Assembly: GCA_002887195.1 (NCBI GenBank)
Contig: PJAB01001663.1
Coordinates: forward strand, 1 to 12,980
From: Chrysochromulina parva
Taxonomy: Eukaryota; Haptophyta; Prymnesiales; Chrysochromulinaceae
Reading direction: 5' to 3'
DNA length: 12,980 nucleotides
Shown here: in pieces, positions 6,297 to 12,980 of the stretch
Layout of the letters: the number at the start of each line of letters is the position of its first letter
Numbering within the stretch: the stretch's first letter is position 1
Program-made: the position numbers and the translations under genes
The notes under the pieces: generated by a model
What the model saw: the letters and a program-made list of their open reading frames with translations, nothing else
What the model was told of the DNA's origin: nothing
Databases searched by the model: none

Positions 6297-8746
6297 ATGG
6301 TGTTCACACTCCTTGTCGCCAGTCTCTTCTCAACCATCACTGTCGACGATCTTCATTCTCATTATGCTGACATCTTCCGAACGGGTAATCGCAACGCCGC
6401 ATCACATCTGTGGGCAAGTTGGATTCTGGCGCAAGCGCATCAGCTTAGCAGCGCAGACCTGGAGAGGCTTTTTTCCGGATTCTGCCCTGTGAGCGGTTCA
6501 CCCGTCAACCCATCCGAATACAATTCGTTCCACTACAAGCTCCGCAGCCTCGTTCCGGGCGCGGAGCATGCCTCTGGGATCATGCACCACTGCTGCGCCC
6601 CATGCGTCTGCGACACACACGATATGATCTGGGCTGATACAAAAACGGTGTCTCTCGCGAGCGGGTCAGCCGCACTCACGTTCGCGGTAATCGGCGATCC
6701 ATGCAAACACGCCTCCGCCCTCGAGCGCACCTTTACGGACCCTTTCTCCGGCTCTGAGACGACTCTCGGCGCGACGGCGCCAGAGGTGCAATGCAACGCC
6801 AACGGCAAGCTCAAGGGCGCAACATACAGTGATCACTCGGCCGTCATAATTGGCCTCCTCGGCGCGGCACCGGCGCTGAACACGCCACGACCCTCCGAGC
6901 CCACACCCGGCCGTGTCACCACTGTGGGGAGTCAGAGCTTTCAGGACTCACGCGAGTATGCAGGCTTCTGCGCGTCGCGCGCCTCGCAAGGTTACAACTC
7001 AGGCATGGGCATGATCTTCCGGCAGGTTGCGCAAATTTCACCGCTCGAGGCGCCGGGCATCGCCAGCACCATCGGCGGGAGCGCCACGAGCACGAAGATC
7101 AGCGAGAGCTCAAGGTACGGATCGCCGAAGAGAGATAGGAAGGGGACCGTTGGGGAGGAGGGGCTCTAATGGGGCGGCTGGCGGCCTGAAAGTGCACACG
7201 CGCGCGCAGGACGGAGCACGCAGCCTGCCGACGCCCGACCCCCCTCTCGCACTGGTGTGGCAGGTGTCGCACATTGCTGCCTGGCGCGCGGATCGCAAAG
7301 ATCGACGATCTCGTCAAGTCGGAGCCTGTGATGATCTTCGGCATGCGGCACTCGCGCTGCCTCGCGGCCGCGTCGGAGCGGCTCGAGGGCGCGGGCGCTT
7401 GCTTTCAGCTCGAGGGCTGGGACCGGCACGACGATCCCCTTTGGCTCTACATGCAATGTCTGCACCCGAACGAATTCGTCAATGGGATGATGATGCACTC
7501 GTATGTGTACATCGGCGGCCAGTACGTGGGTAACGGCTTCGCGCTCCTGGAGTCGGCAATGAGCTCAGCCGAGCTCACGACTAAGCTGACGGCCGCCTCA
7601 GTACGCCTCACCTGCGGGCGCGACTGCGACGCACTCGCGACTCCGCAAGACCTCACGCAGCTCGCCGCCATGAAGCGTGAGCCACTCGCGCTGCTCGGAT
7701 GGTCGGGCTGTCCGTGCACCAACATCGTGCGCTCGCGCTTTGAGTCCGTCGGCGCCTGCTATGTGCAGAAGGTGTGGGCGGACGACACCGCGCCGCTGTA
7801 CAAGTACCTCCAGTGCGTGCATGGGCAGCACCATCACTCCTTCGTCTTCGTGGGCGGCAACTTCGTCGGTGACGGATTCGAATTCGAGGAGGGGCGGCTG
7901 CCCGAGCGTCCGTTTGGCCAGATGCTCGATCGTGCTGGTGCGCAGCGCATGTGCCAGCGCCGCGGCGACGAGAACCTGTTTCGGCAGCCCCTAAAGTCCT
8001 GCACGCAGTCCAACGACGGCTCGACCACCGGCTGGACACGTACTGGCTCGTGCAATTGGGATCCGAGTGACTCGGGCTATCACGAGGTGTGTGTCGCGAT
8101 GAGCGACGAGTTCCTCAAGCAGTCAGCGCGGCACGATGCGAACGACCTGTCGAGTGTAGTGCAAAGCGGTGGCCACTGGTGCATCTGCGCATGGGCATGG
8201 GCATCTGCTGTTCAGCGCGATCCCCAGGCCTACGAGGGCATCACGCTTGAGTGTGAACGCACCAACCACAAGCTTCGCGACGTGTATGAGGAGCACATCT
8301 CGACAGGTGCCGACCTTCGATCGCCTTCGGGGGCATCGTATAAGGCCAAGGCGGCCCTCGATGCAGTCGACCGCCTATGCCCACCACGGAACGCGAGCAC
8401 TTCCGCTGCTGCCGTAGGTGACGGAAAACTAGGCGAGGGGACAGCCGCGCCCGTGGTGACACCCACGCGGCAGCACATGCCGGCCCTCATTTTCTTGGCG
8501 ATGCTCGTAGTGGCCGTATGGATGGGCTTGGGGTCGGGGCGCGCCCACTGCTTTGTGGTTGAGCAAACCAATTCTCACGAGCGGCTCGCGAGCGAGCGAG
8601 GCGTCGAGGAAGACAAGCTCGGGTACTACGATTCGGGCGGCGAGAGTGGTGCCGAGTGCACACATGACTCGCGTGCCAAAGCCAAGTGCCGCGCGCAGAT
8701 TCGTGCTGTGCCTGCGACCCCCGAGACCAAGGCGGTGGCGTTTTGA
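6297..8746 (+). CDS. Type I membrane protein: Cys-rich domain, two glutaredoxin-like domains and DUF2237 (exons 6297-7114 and 7264-8746)
   Basis: Exon 1 (818 nt) plus exon 2 (1483 nt) make 767 codons, 766 residues. Residues 1-16 are a short signal-peptide-like hydrophobic stretch. A Cys-rich module follows (about 60-190), with GFCPVSGSP, HHCCAPCVCDT, DTKTV and VIGDPC, then RASQGYNSGMGMIFRQVA near 228-245. Two glutaredoxin-like units come next: one at about 290-370 with HSRC in place of the CPYC site, and one at about 413-481 with SGCPC. Each ends in a V-(Y/F)-(I/V)-GG-x2-VG-x-GF element like the Grx GG motif. Residues 515-614 match DUF2237 (PLKSC, TGWTRTGSCNWDPSDSGYHE, CVAMSDEFL, ANDLSS, HWCICAWAWASAV). 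A transmembrane helix (about 678-697) and a 70-residue tail finish the protein. The redox modules should face the ER lumen or outside. Function is unknown; thiol or thioester chemistry is an inference. Confidence 0.85.
7115..7263 (+). other. 149-bp GT-AG intron in the DUF2237 fusion gene
   Basis: The donor CTCAAG|GTACGG at 7114/7115 and acceptor TGTGGCAG|GTGTCG at 7263/7264 are both canonical, and the join is phase 2 (AG|G rebuilds Arg 273). The acceptor is preceded by a C-rich tract (GACCCCCCTCTCGC). Reading through would hit TAA at 7167-7169. The downstream frame has no ATG before the middle of the first Grx-like domain, so it cannot stand alone. Confidence 0.75.
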
Positions 8747-8925
8747 GAGGGCGGACCCGTCATGCGGGTTTTCCGGGAAGGGAGAGGGCGCACAGCGCAG
8801 CGCGAGCCCCGCCGCGTGGCTGGCTTGCTGGCGTGCGCGTGCGTAGCGCGTGCGGACGAGCGCGAAGGGCCCCTAAGACCATCACGTGACGACGTATGAC
8901 TCTGAGTGAGCAGTGCGAGTATGAT

Positions 8926-8967
8926 GCCTCTGGTGCGCTCCGCGTCGCCTCTGCTGCGCTCCGCGTC
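8926..8967 (+). repeat. 21-bp tandem repeat, two copies
   Basis: Copies 8926-8946 and 8947-8967 (GCCTCTG-G/C-TGCGCTCCGCGTC) differ at one base. In one frame they would encode a seven-residue ASGALRV/ASAALRV repeat, but no gene is supported here. Confidence 0.8.
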
Positions 8968-9153
8968 GATCGCGCCTCGCGCGCGGTCCGGTCCCGCGAT
9001 CGTCGGTGTGATCCCCGCGCCGCGGCCCGCCGCGTGTGGACCGTTAAAATCAACGATGCGTCGTCGCGGCGCGGGGGTCGCCCGACCATTGAACACGGGC
9101 GTGCCGACTCTCTCTCGTCTCGACCCTCGTCCGTGCGCGGGCCCCTCGGCCAC

Positions 9154-9169
9154 GCCACGCCGGCGTGGC
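9154..9169. repeat. Perfect 16-bp palindrome
   Basis: GCCACGCCGGCGTGGC is its own reverse complement, with no loop. It is intergenic, between two convergent 3' ends; role unknown. Confidence 0.7.
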
Positions 9170-9492
9170 ACGCTTCCACCGTCCGCCCGCACTTGAACGT
9201 CTCGGCTCCGTATCGTATTGGCGTTTGAGCTGCAAAAACGAATAACCTCTTATTAGACTGCGCCGCATCCCCTTTGCATACCCGCAATTTATCGATATGT
9301 TATCCACCGCACAGTGCCATATGCACTGCAGTGAGCCGCAACGTCCGACATGCCGCGTCTCGCCGCACGACGATGCCACGATCAACATGAATGTATCTCG
9401 AGGCCGGCGCGCGGGCTTGGAAATTGGTTGTGTGAAAGTGCATTCGCTCGATGCACCGCACCTCATCACGTCCGCGCCCTGCACACGATACG

Positions 9493-10713
9493 TCAAATCT
9501 TCTTCTTCAACTTGCCTTTCGCGTTCTCGGCGTCCGAGGGCATCACCAGATTCCACGCGTACCAGTGATAAATGATGGCCTCGTACACTGCCGGCGGAAG
9601 GTGACGCAACGCGTTCAGCCCGAAGAGCGCGTCGCCTCCGATCGTAAGCTCAGCCGGCGGGGCGCGCACTTGCGTGACCGCACGGGCGAGAGCCTCGCTG
9701 ACACGTTCAGGGTCCCACGCCCAGTCGTCCATCATGCCCCTGGCGATCTCGAAACAGCTCTGCGCACACGCATCGCCATACATCGCCTTGACAGCCGGTG
9801 CGAGCCCACCCCACTTGCGGCTCACGGTCGAGACGCCGCCCTGTGTAAGGGGGGTGCGATGGAAGCTCGGGAGTACGGTGCACACGTGCACATTCCATAG
9901 GTTCTCCACCTCCATCCGCAGGCAGGCAGCGAAGGCAGCGGCCGCGTGCTTAGATGCCGAGTACGACGACAGGAGCGGCACGGGGAGCTTGCCCGACATG
10001 GACGAGACGATGAGGATGCGAGGGCGTGCAACGGCCGGGCCCAAGGCGGTTGCAGCATCCGCACTCTGACGGAGGAGCGGCAGGAATGCCTTGCACACGC
10101 GCACCACGCCCATGAAATTGACCGCCAGATCGCGTTCATAGTCCTGGAGTGAGAGCCAATCAACGAAGCCGCCCGTGCCCACACCGGCGTTATTCACGAC
10201 CGCGAGCACGCGGCGCGGGTCCGAGGCGTGTGCCTCTGCGATCCACGCACGCACGTCTGCGGCCACGGTCTCAACATCCGCATCTGACGTCACGTCCATC
10301 TTACAAGAGCGTGCCTTGCCCATGTTTCCCGCGGCTCCGTGATTGAGGCAACATGCAAACACAGTTAGGCCGCGCTCGGCGAGATCGATGGCGAGCGCAC
10401 GTCCAAACCCTGTGTCGCACCCGGTGACGATGACTGCCATGGCTGACCGATCTTCAACCGCAAGCTCCGTCGCAATTGCATCCGACCAAGCCTTGAGAAG
10501 GCCGTCAAGGAACACGAGTGGTGTAAGCGCTACAGCAAGCAAGCAAGTCAAGCACCAGTAAATCGCGAGCAGCAAGGGCGCCACAATTGGTTTGTGCAAA
10601 ACGGCGTTGATGGTGTTGAGCACGTAGCCCGGAGGCGAGACGCAGCGATAGGCGAAACGGAGCAGCATCACACACACCACGTTTTCATTCACAACACACC
10701 TGCCAGTAGTCAT
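9493..10713 (-). CDS. ER-membrane short-chain dehydrogenase/reductase, SDR9C (retinol/17-beta-hydroxysteroid dehydrogenase)-like
   Basis: Predicted 406 residues from the ATG at 10713. A second ATG at 10668 (residue 16) has a purine at -3 and could be the true start. A long hydrophobic segment (about 42-68) would anchor the N-terminus. The Rossmann fold is complete: cofactor motif TGCDTGFG (97-104), NNAG (174-177), the N199 equivalent in AVNFMG, catalytic serine in VSSMSG (about 238) and YSASK (Tyr251, Lys255). TGCDTGFG is the form typical of SDR9C enzymes, which oxidise or reduce hydroxyl groups on retinoids, steroids or related lipids with NAD(P). The exact substrate cannot be read from the sequence. 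The protein ends KLKKKI, so lysines at -3 and -4 fit the KKxx ER-retrieval signal and suggest an ER-resident enzyme with a cytosolic C-terminus. It is single-exon and convergent with the DUF2237 fusion gene. Confidence 0.93.
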   Translation of the reverse strand: MTTGRCVVNENVVCVMLLRFAYRCVSPPGYVLNTINAVLHKPIVAPLLLAIYWCLTCLLAVALTPLVFLDGLLKAWSDAIATELAVEDRSAMAVIVTGCDTGFGRALAIDLAERGLTVFACCLNHGAAGNMGKARSCKMDVTSDADVETVAADVRAWIAEAHASDPRRVLAVVNNAGVGTGGFVDWLSLQDYERDLAVNFMGVVRVCKAFLPLLRQSADAATALGPAVARPRILIVSSMSGKLPVPLLSSYSASKHAAAAFAACLRMEVENLWNVHVCTVLPSFHRTPLTQGGVSTVSRKWGGLAPAVKAMYGDACAQSCFEIARGMMDDWAWDPERVSEALARAVTQVRAPPAELTIGGDALFGLNALRHLPPAVYEAIIYHWYAWNLVMPSDAENAKGKLKKKI

Positions 10714-11455
10714 GTAAGCGCGCCCCCCCCGGGACGCGCCTGCATGAGCGCCGCTGTACTGTGTGGTCCTGTTTCTAATTCACACCTACACGCACAAACC
10801 AAATTCAAAAGCGTGAAGGGCAACACCTCGCACACGTCACAGCCGCTTCATTCTCATGCTCGCGACATGCAATGCGTGCCGCGCTCACAGACACGGTTTC
10901 ATGAATACACGCAACCATAAACGGTGCGGCCGTGAACAGCAATACAGGACTCACAAAATGAGTCACATGCAGACGGAGAGCTGAGAAACAGCCACGTTTC
11001 ACAGGGGACCAGGACAAGGACCAGGAGGAAATAACCACACCACTGGCTCTACTATTCGCTGCCCGTCTCTACGCACGCCTGCAGCATCTCCCAGACGCGC
11101 CCATGACGATTGGGGTTGCGAAAAGGTCAGCTCTGAGAACGACGATACTTGTACATGATGTAGATTGCCTCACCCCGAGACGAAAGGTAACGCGAACGCG
11201 CGAGCCACGCACCGCTGTGGTCACCGTTGCCCAGTATGACCACAAGATGTGAGGTGATCTCACGCCGTAGCTCGCTGTTTTTCCATCAGTTTCTTTTTGT
11301 GGACTTTTCCAAATTTGGGAAGGCGCCGCTCCTTCCGACGGAGGCGCCGTCCCAGAAAAGTTCCGTAAAAGTGCCGGCAACTCTGAGGCGCGACCTGGAC
11401 CGACCTCCACCTCCAGCACCTCAGGTCACCGCCAACCAGCGGAGCAAGGGCGGTA
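10714..11455. other. Intergenic region upstream of both the SDR and zinc-ribbon genes
   Basis: About 740 bp between divergent gene starts, so it should carry promoters for both. A run of eight C lies just upstream of the SDR start (near 10722-10730). Bases 10770-10930 are AT-richer. A 12-bp-spaced duplicate of GGACCAGGA occurs near 11005-11025. A T-rich stretch (11275-11320) precedes the zinc-ribbon gene. Overlapping short frames at 11069-11419 (-) and 11227-11589 (+) lack ATG-supported, domain-like content and are not called. Confidence 0.45.
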
Positions 11456-11824
11456 ATGCCGGCGGTTCAACAGGTGGCTGCGATGCAGAGTCGCGAGCCG
11501 CGGGGGCATTTCACGCTCGAGCCGATTGCGAAAGCGCGAAGGTCGCTGAGGAAAGCTGCGCCGAAGCAGCGCAGTCCACTTGTAATTAACTCATTCCCAC
11601 CCTCGCATCTGAGCTCAATGGAGCAGAAAGGAGTGCCGTCGAACCGAGGAGCTTGCGAGACGTGCGGCGCGGAGCTCCCGTCCTCGATGAGCCAGTGCCC
11701 GCGCTGCTGGTTCGAGAAGTGGGAGGCGACAGTCCAGCTATCGCGGTTCTGCAGAAAACAGCGGAAGGATAGCGAGGAGGGTAGCGAGGAGCTTGTCGAC
11801 GTCTTCCCGTCGTCGAAAGAGTGA
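11456..11824 (+). CDS. Small zinc-ribbon protein (hypothetical)
   Basis: 122 codons from the ATG at 11456 to a TGA at 11822-11824; a shorter form would start at the ATG at 11618 (68 residues). The only recognisable element is CETCGAELPSSMSQCPRC, two CxxC knuckles 12 residues apart, a typical small zinc ribbon. It is followed by WFEKWEATVQLSRFCRKQRK and an acidic tail (DSEEGSEELVDVF). The N-terminal 54 residues are basic and low in information and may be 5' UTR or contain unrecognised splicing. Such ribbons bind DNA, RNA or protein partners; no function is claimed. It is isolated between two gaps, so context does not help. It could be a fragment of a larger gene. Confidence 0.45.
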   Translation: MPAVQQVAAMQSREPRGHFTLEPIAKARRSLRKAAPKQRSPLVINSFPPSHLSSMEQKGVPSNRGACETCGAELPSSMSQCPRCWFEKWEATVQLSRFCRKQRKDSEEGSEELVDVFPSSKE

Positions 11825-12266
11825 GCGGAGCAACGGCCTATCCATGCCTACTACCCATCATCGCATGTGTGCTCATCGTTGCATGTCTGCGTTGCGCATG
11901 GCATCCATATAATTCCAATCGTGTGCATAGCAGCCATCATGCCGAACGGCCGGCGCGCTCAGAGGATGGGCGCGCGGCGACTGGAGCGGGAGGAATCTTT
12001 GTGTTGTGTGCGGTTGGTAGCGTGTGGCGTGGTGGCGTGTGGGACTGTAGGACTGTGACCTGTAGGGTACGACCTGCGAGGGAGGGGCCTGAGGCCACTA
12101 CCCGCCGACGAGGGTGTAGGGTGGCGATCGTGGAACGAACGGCGCGGCGTGCGGCGTCCGGGCCGCGTGGTAGCCGCGTGGTGTCCTGTGTGAAGTTAGA
12201 CGCAACGCGTCGGGTCGACACAATAGTGTGTAAGTAAGTAAAACACGCCAGGCGGACGGCAGGAGG

Positions 12267-12280
12267 TCCGCTGCAGCGGA
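12267..12280. repeat. Perfect 14-bp palindrome
   Basis: TCCGCTGCAGCGGA is its own reverse complement. It lies 39 bp before a second, AT-rich palindrome in the same gap. Confidence 0.65.
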
Positions 12281-12319
12281 TTCGGGGCCCGCTGCCGCGC
12301 TCGCAGGCCGCCCTAAGGT

Positions 12320-12350
12320 AATTCCGAATTCGCAATTGCGAATTGGAATT
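12320..12350. repeat. AT-rich near-perfect palindrome in GC-rich DNA
   Basis: Left arm AATTCCGAATTCGCAA and right arm TTGCGAATTGGAATT pair completely except for one unpaired C in the left arm. The 31 bases form an AT island, flanked on the right by GC-only sequence. It could form a hairpin or bind a dimeric factor; no known site is recognised. Confidence 0.7.
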
Positions 12351-12928
12351 GCAGGCGCCCCGGCGGCACCGCGAGCCGCGGCCGCGCGCGCGCGGCGGGC
12401 CCCGGGGGCGCGCGGACGTCTCGAACGGCGGTCGATCACCGACGGCTACGCTCATCAATCTCCGAACGTCATCACACGTGTGTCTCCGACCGGCGCTAAC
12501 TTGATTTGCGGATACGCGTCACCGGGTCGGAGCGTGGGAGGGGGAGGGAGGGGGGTAAATCCGTAAATCCGTAATTACCTAACGGAACGCCCAAAACGGC
12601 GCCCATTGCCCCCCCTGGGGTGGGGCATGGTCGCCCGAATGCTTCTGCCCCCCCCCGGTGCAAGGGAGACCGCATTCTTTTGCTAAACTTGCGTTTTCGG
12701 CATTCGCGCATCCGTCGTCGGTCGTGACGCTCGGAGCACCTTCCATGGACCCAGTAAATGCTTCGAAGCGACAGCACCTCTGGTGGCGCTGCAACGCAGT
12801 CAATCGCCCGCCGACGCGCGCCCCAGCCGGCCGGGCCCACCGACGCACGCCATAGCCGGCGCGCGCGCTCGCGCAGTCACCGTGGCCACCGTGCGGCCAC
12901 CGTAACACCTCAATCACTCCAGTGGCTG

Positions 12929-12980
12929 ATGTCTACGGAGAAGGAAGATCAGCCTAGGTCTGCGCGGCGCGCCGAGGACG
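12929..12980 (+). CDS. Possible 5' end of a gene running off the right edge
   Basis: An ATG at 12929 opens a frame (MSTEKEDQPRSARRAED) that stays open to the window end, 17 codons. The charged, Ser/Glu/Lys-rich start looks like a normal eukaryotic N-terminus, but the stretch is too short to test. A frame of this length is likely by chance. Confidence 0.25.
   Translation, partial: MSTEKEDQPRSARRAED

Larger units (their letters stand above)
8747..9492. other. Intergenic region between convergent genes
   Basis: About 750 bp between two stop codons. It holds a 21-bp tandem repeat (8926-8967), a perfect 16-bp palindrome (9154-9169, GCCACGCCGGCGTGGC), an AT-rich patch (9230-9300) and a hairpin at 9312-9328 (CAGTGC/GCACTG, loop 5). 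Short overlapping frames on both strands are Arg/Ala/Ser-rich and overlap each other completely, so none is called. It probably contains both 3' UTRs. Confidence 0.5.
11825..12928. other. Long intergenic region rich in palindromes and homopolymer runs
   Basis: About 1.1 kb without a supported gene. Short frames, including a hydrophobic one starting with GTG at 11821, lack good starts or domains. Structure seen: a perfect 14-bp palindrome at 12267-12280, an AT-rich imperfect palindrome at 12320-12350, a GC-only block near 12365-12415, G runs at 12536-12556, an 8-bp TAAATCCG tandem near 12557-12575, and C/G runs at 12609-12656. No tRNA, rRNA or CRISPR pattern was found. Confidence 0.45.

Noticed and set aside
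7274..8746. Stand-alone gene starting at TTG 7274
   Set aside because: No ATG before the middle of the Grx-like domain; a phase-matched GT-AG intron joins it to the upstream exon.
8626..9287. Overlapping Arg-rich frames on both strands
   Set aside because: They overlap each other and the 3' end of the DUF2237 fusion gene; composition is that of random GC-rich DNA.
9050..9556. 168-codon minus-strand frame overlapping the SDR 3' end
   Set aside because: It overlaps the confirmed SDR stop in another frame and spans AT-rich and palindromic DNA; no domain seen.
11821..12237. Frame with a hydrophobic start after the zinc-ribbon gene
   Set aside because: It begins with GTG, has no in-frame ATG near the hydrophobic segment and continues into Arg-rich filler; a chance frame is more likely.
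1..12980. tRNA or rRNA genes, bacterial operon, prophage or transposase
   Set aside because: No T-loop/anticodon pattern, rRNA-like block, integrase or transposase motif or consistent Shine-Dalgarno spacing was seen; gene types are eukaryotic.

Overview
The window looks like nuclear DNA of a GC-rich unicellular eukaryote, most likely a marine alga. A haptophyte-like origin is my best inference from protein style; no search was run. The reasons are: (i) animal/fungal/plant-type proteins (an SNM1/Pso2 DNA cross-link nuclease with a UBZ-like finger, a RING-H2/TPR protein, a membrane-anchored SDR with a dilysine ER-retrieval tail); (ii) at least one and probably two GT-AG introns that join reading frames in phase; (iii) genes on both strands, widely spaced, with AT-richer gaps and no operon or ribosome-binding-site logic; (iv) alanine-rich linkers and long single-exon ORFs.

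Layout. 2-488 (+): 3' end of an unrecognised gene, probably with one 88-bp intron and a Pro-rich tail. 489-965: intergenic. 966-2672 (-): SNM1/DCLRE1A-type nuclease. 2673-3067: AT-richer gap shared by two divergent genes. 3068-6040 (+): large protein with an N-terminal KOW-like segment, helical-repeat middle, TPRs and a C-terminal RING-H2; its start codon is unresolved. 6297-8746 (+): two-exon gene for a predicted type I membrane protein of 766 residues, with a Cys-rich N-terminal domain, two degenerate glutaredoxin-like domains, a DUF2237 domain, a transmembrane helix and a short tail. 8747-9492: gap between convergent genes. 9493-10713 (-): SDR9C-like oxidoreductase. 10714-11455: gap. 11456-11824 (+): small zinc-ribbon protein. 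11825-12928: long gap with palindromes and homopolymer runs. 12929-12980: possible 5' end of another gene.

The genes do not form one pathway. The most interesting locus is 6297-8746, where several small redox-related or Cys-rich modules are fused and anchored to a membrane. Second is the N-terminal problem of the RING/TPR gene together with an out-of-frame 46-bp tandem duplication inside its coding sequence. Third is the 88-bp intron at the left edge, whose ends lie in two copies of a duplicated segment and which may record intron gain by tandem duplication.
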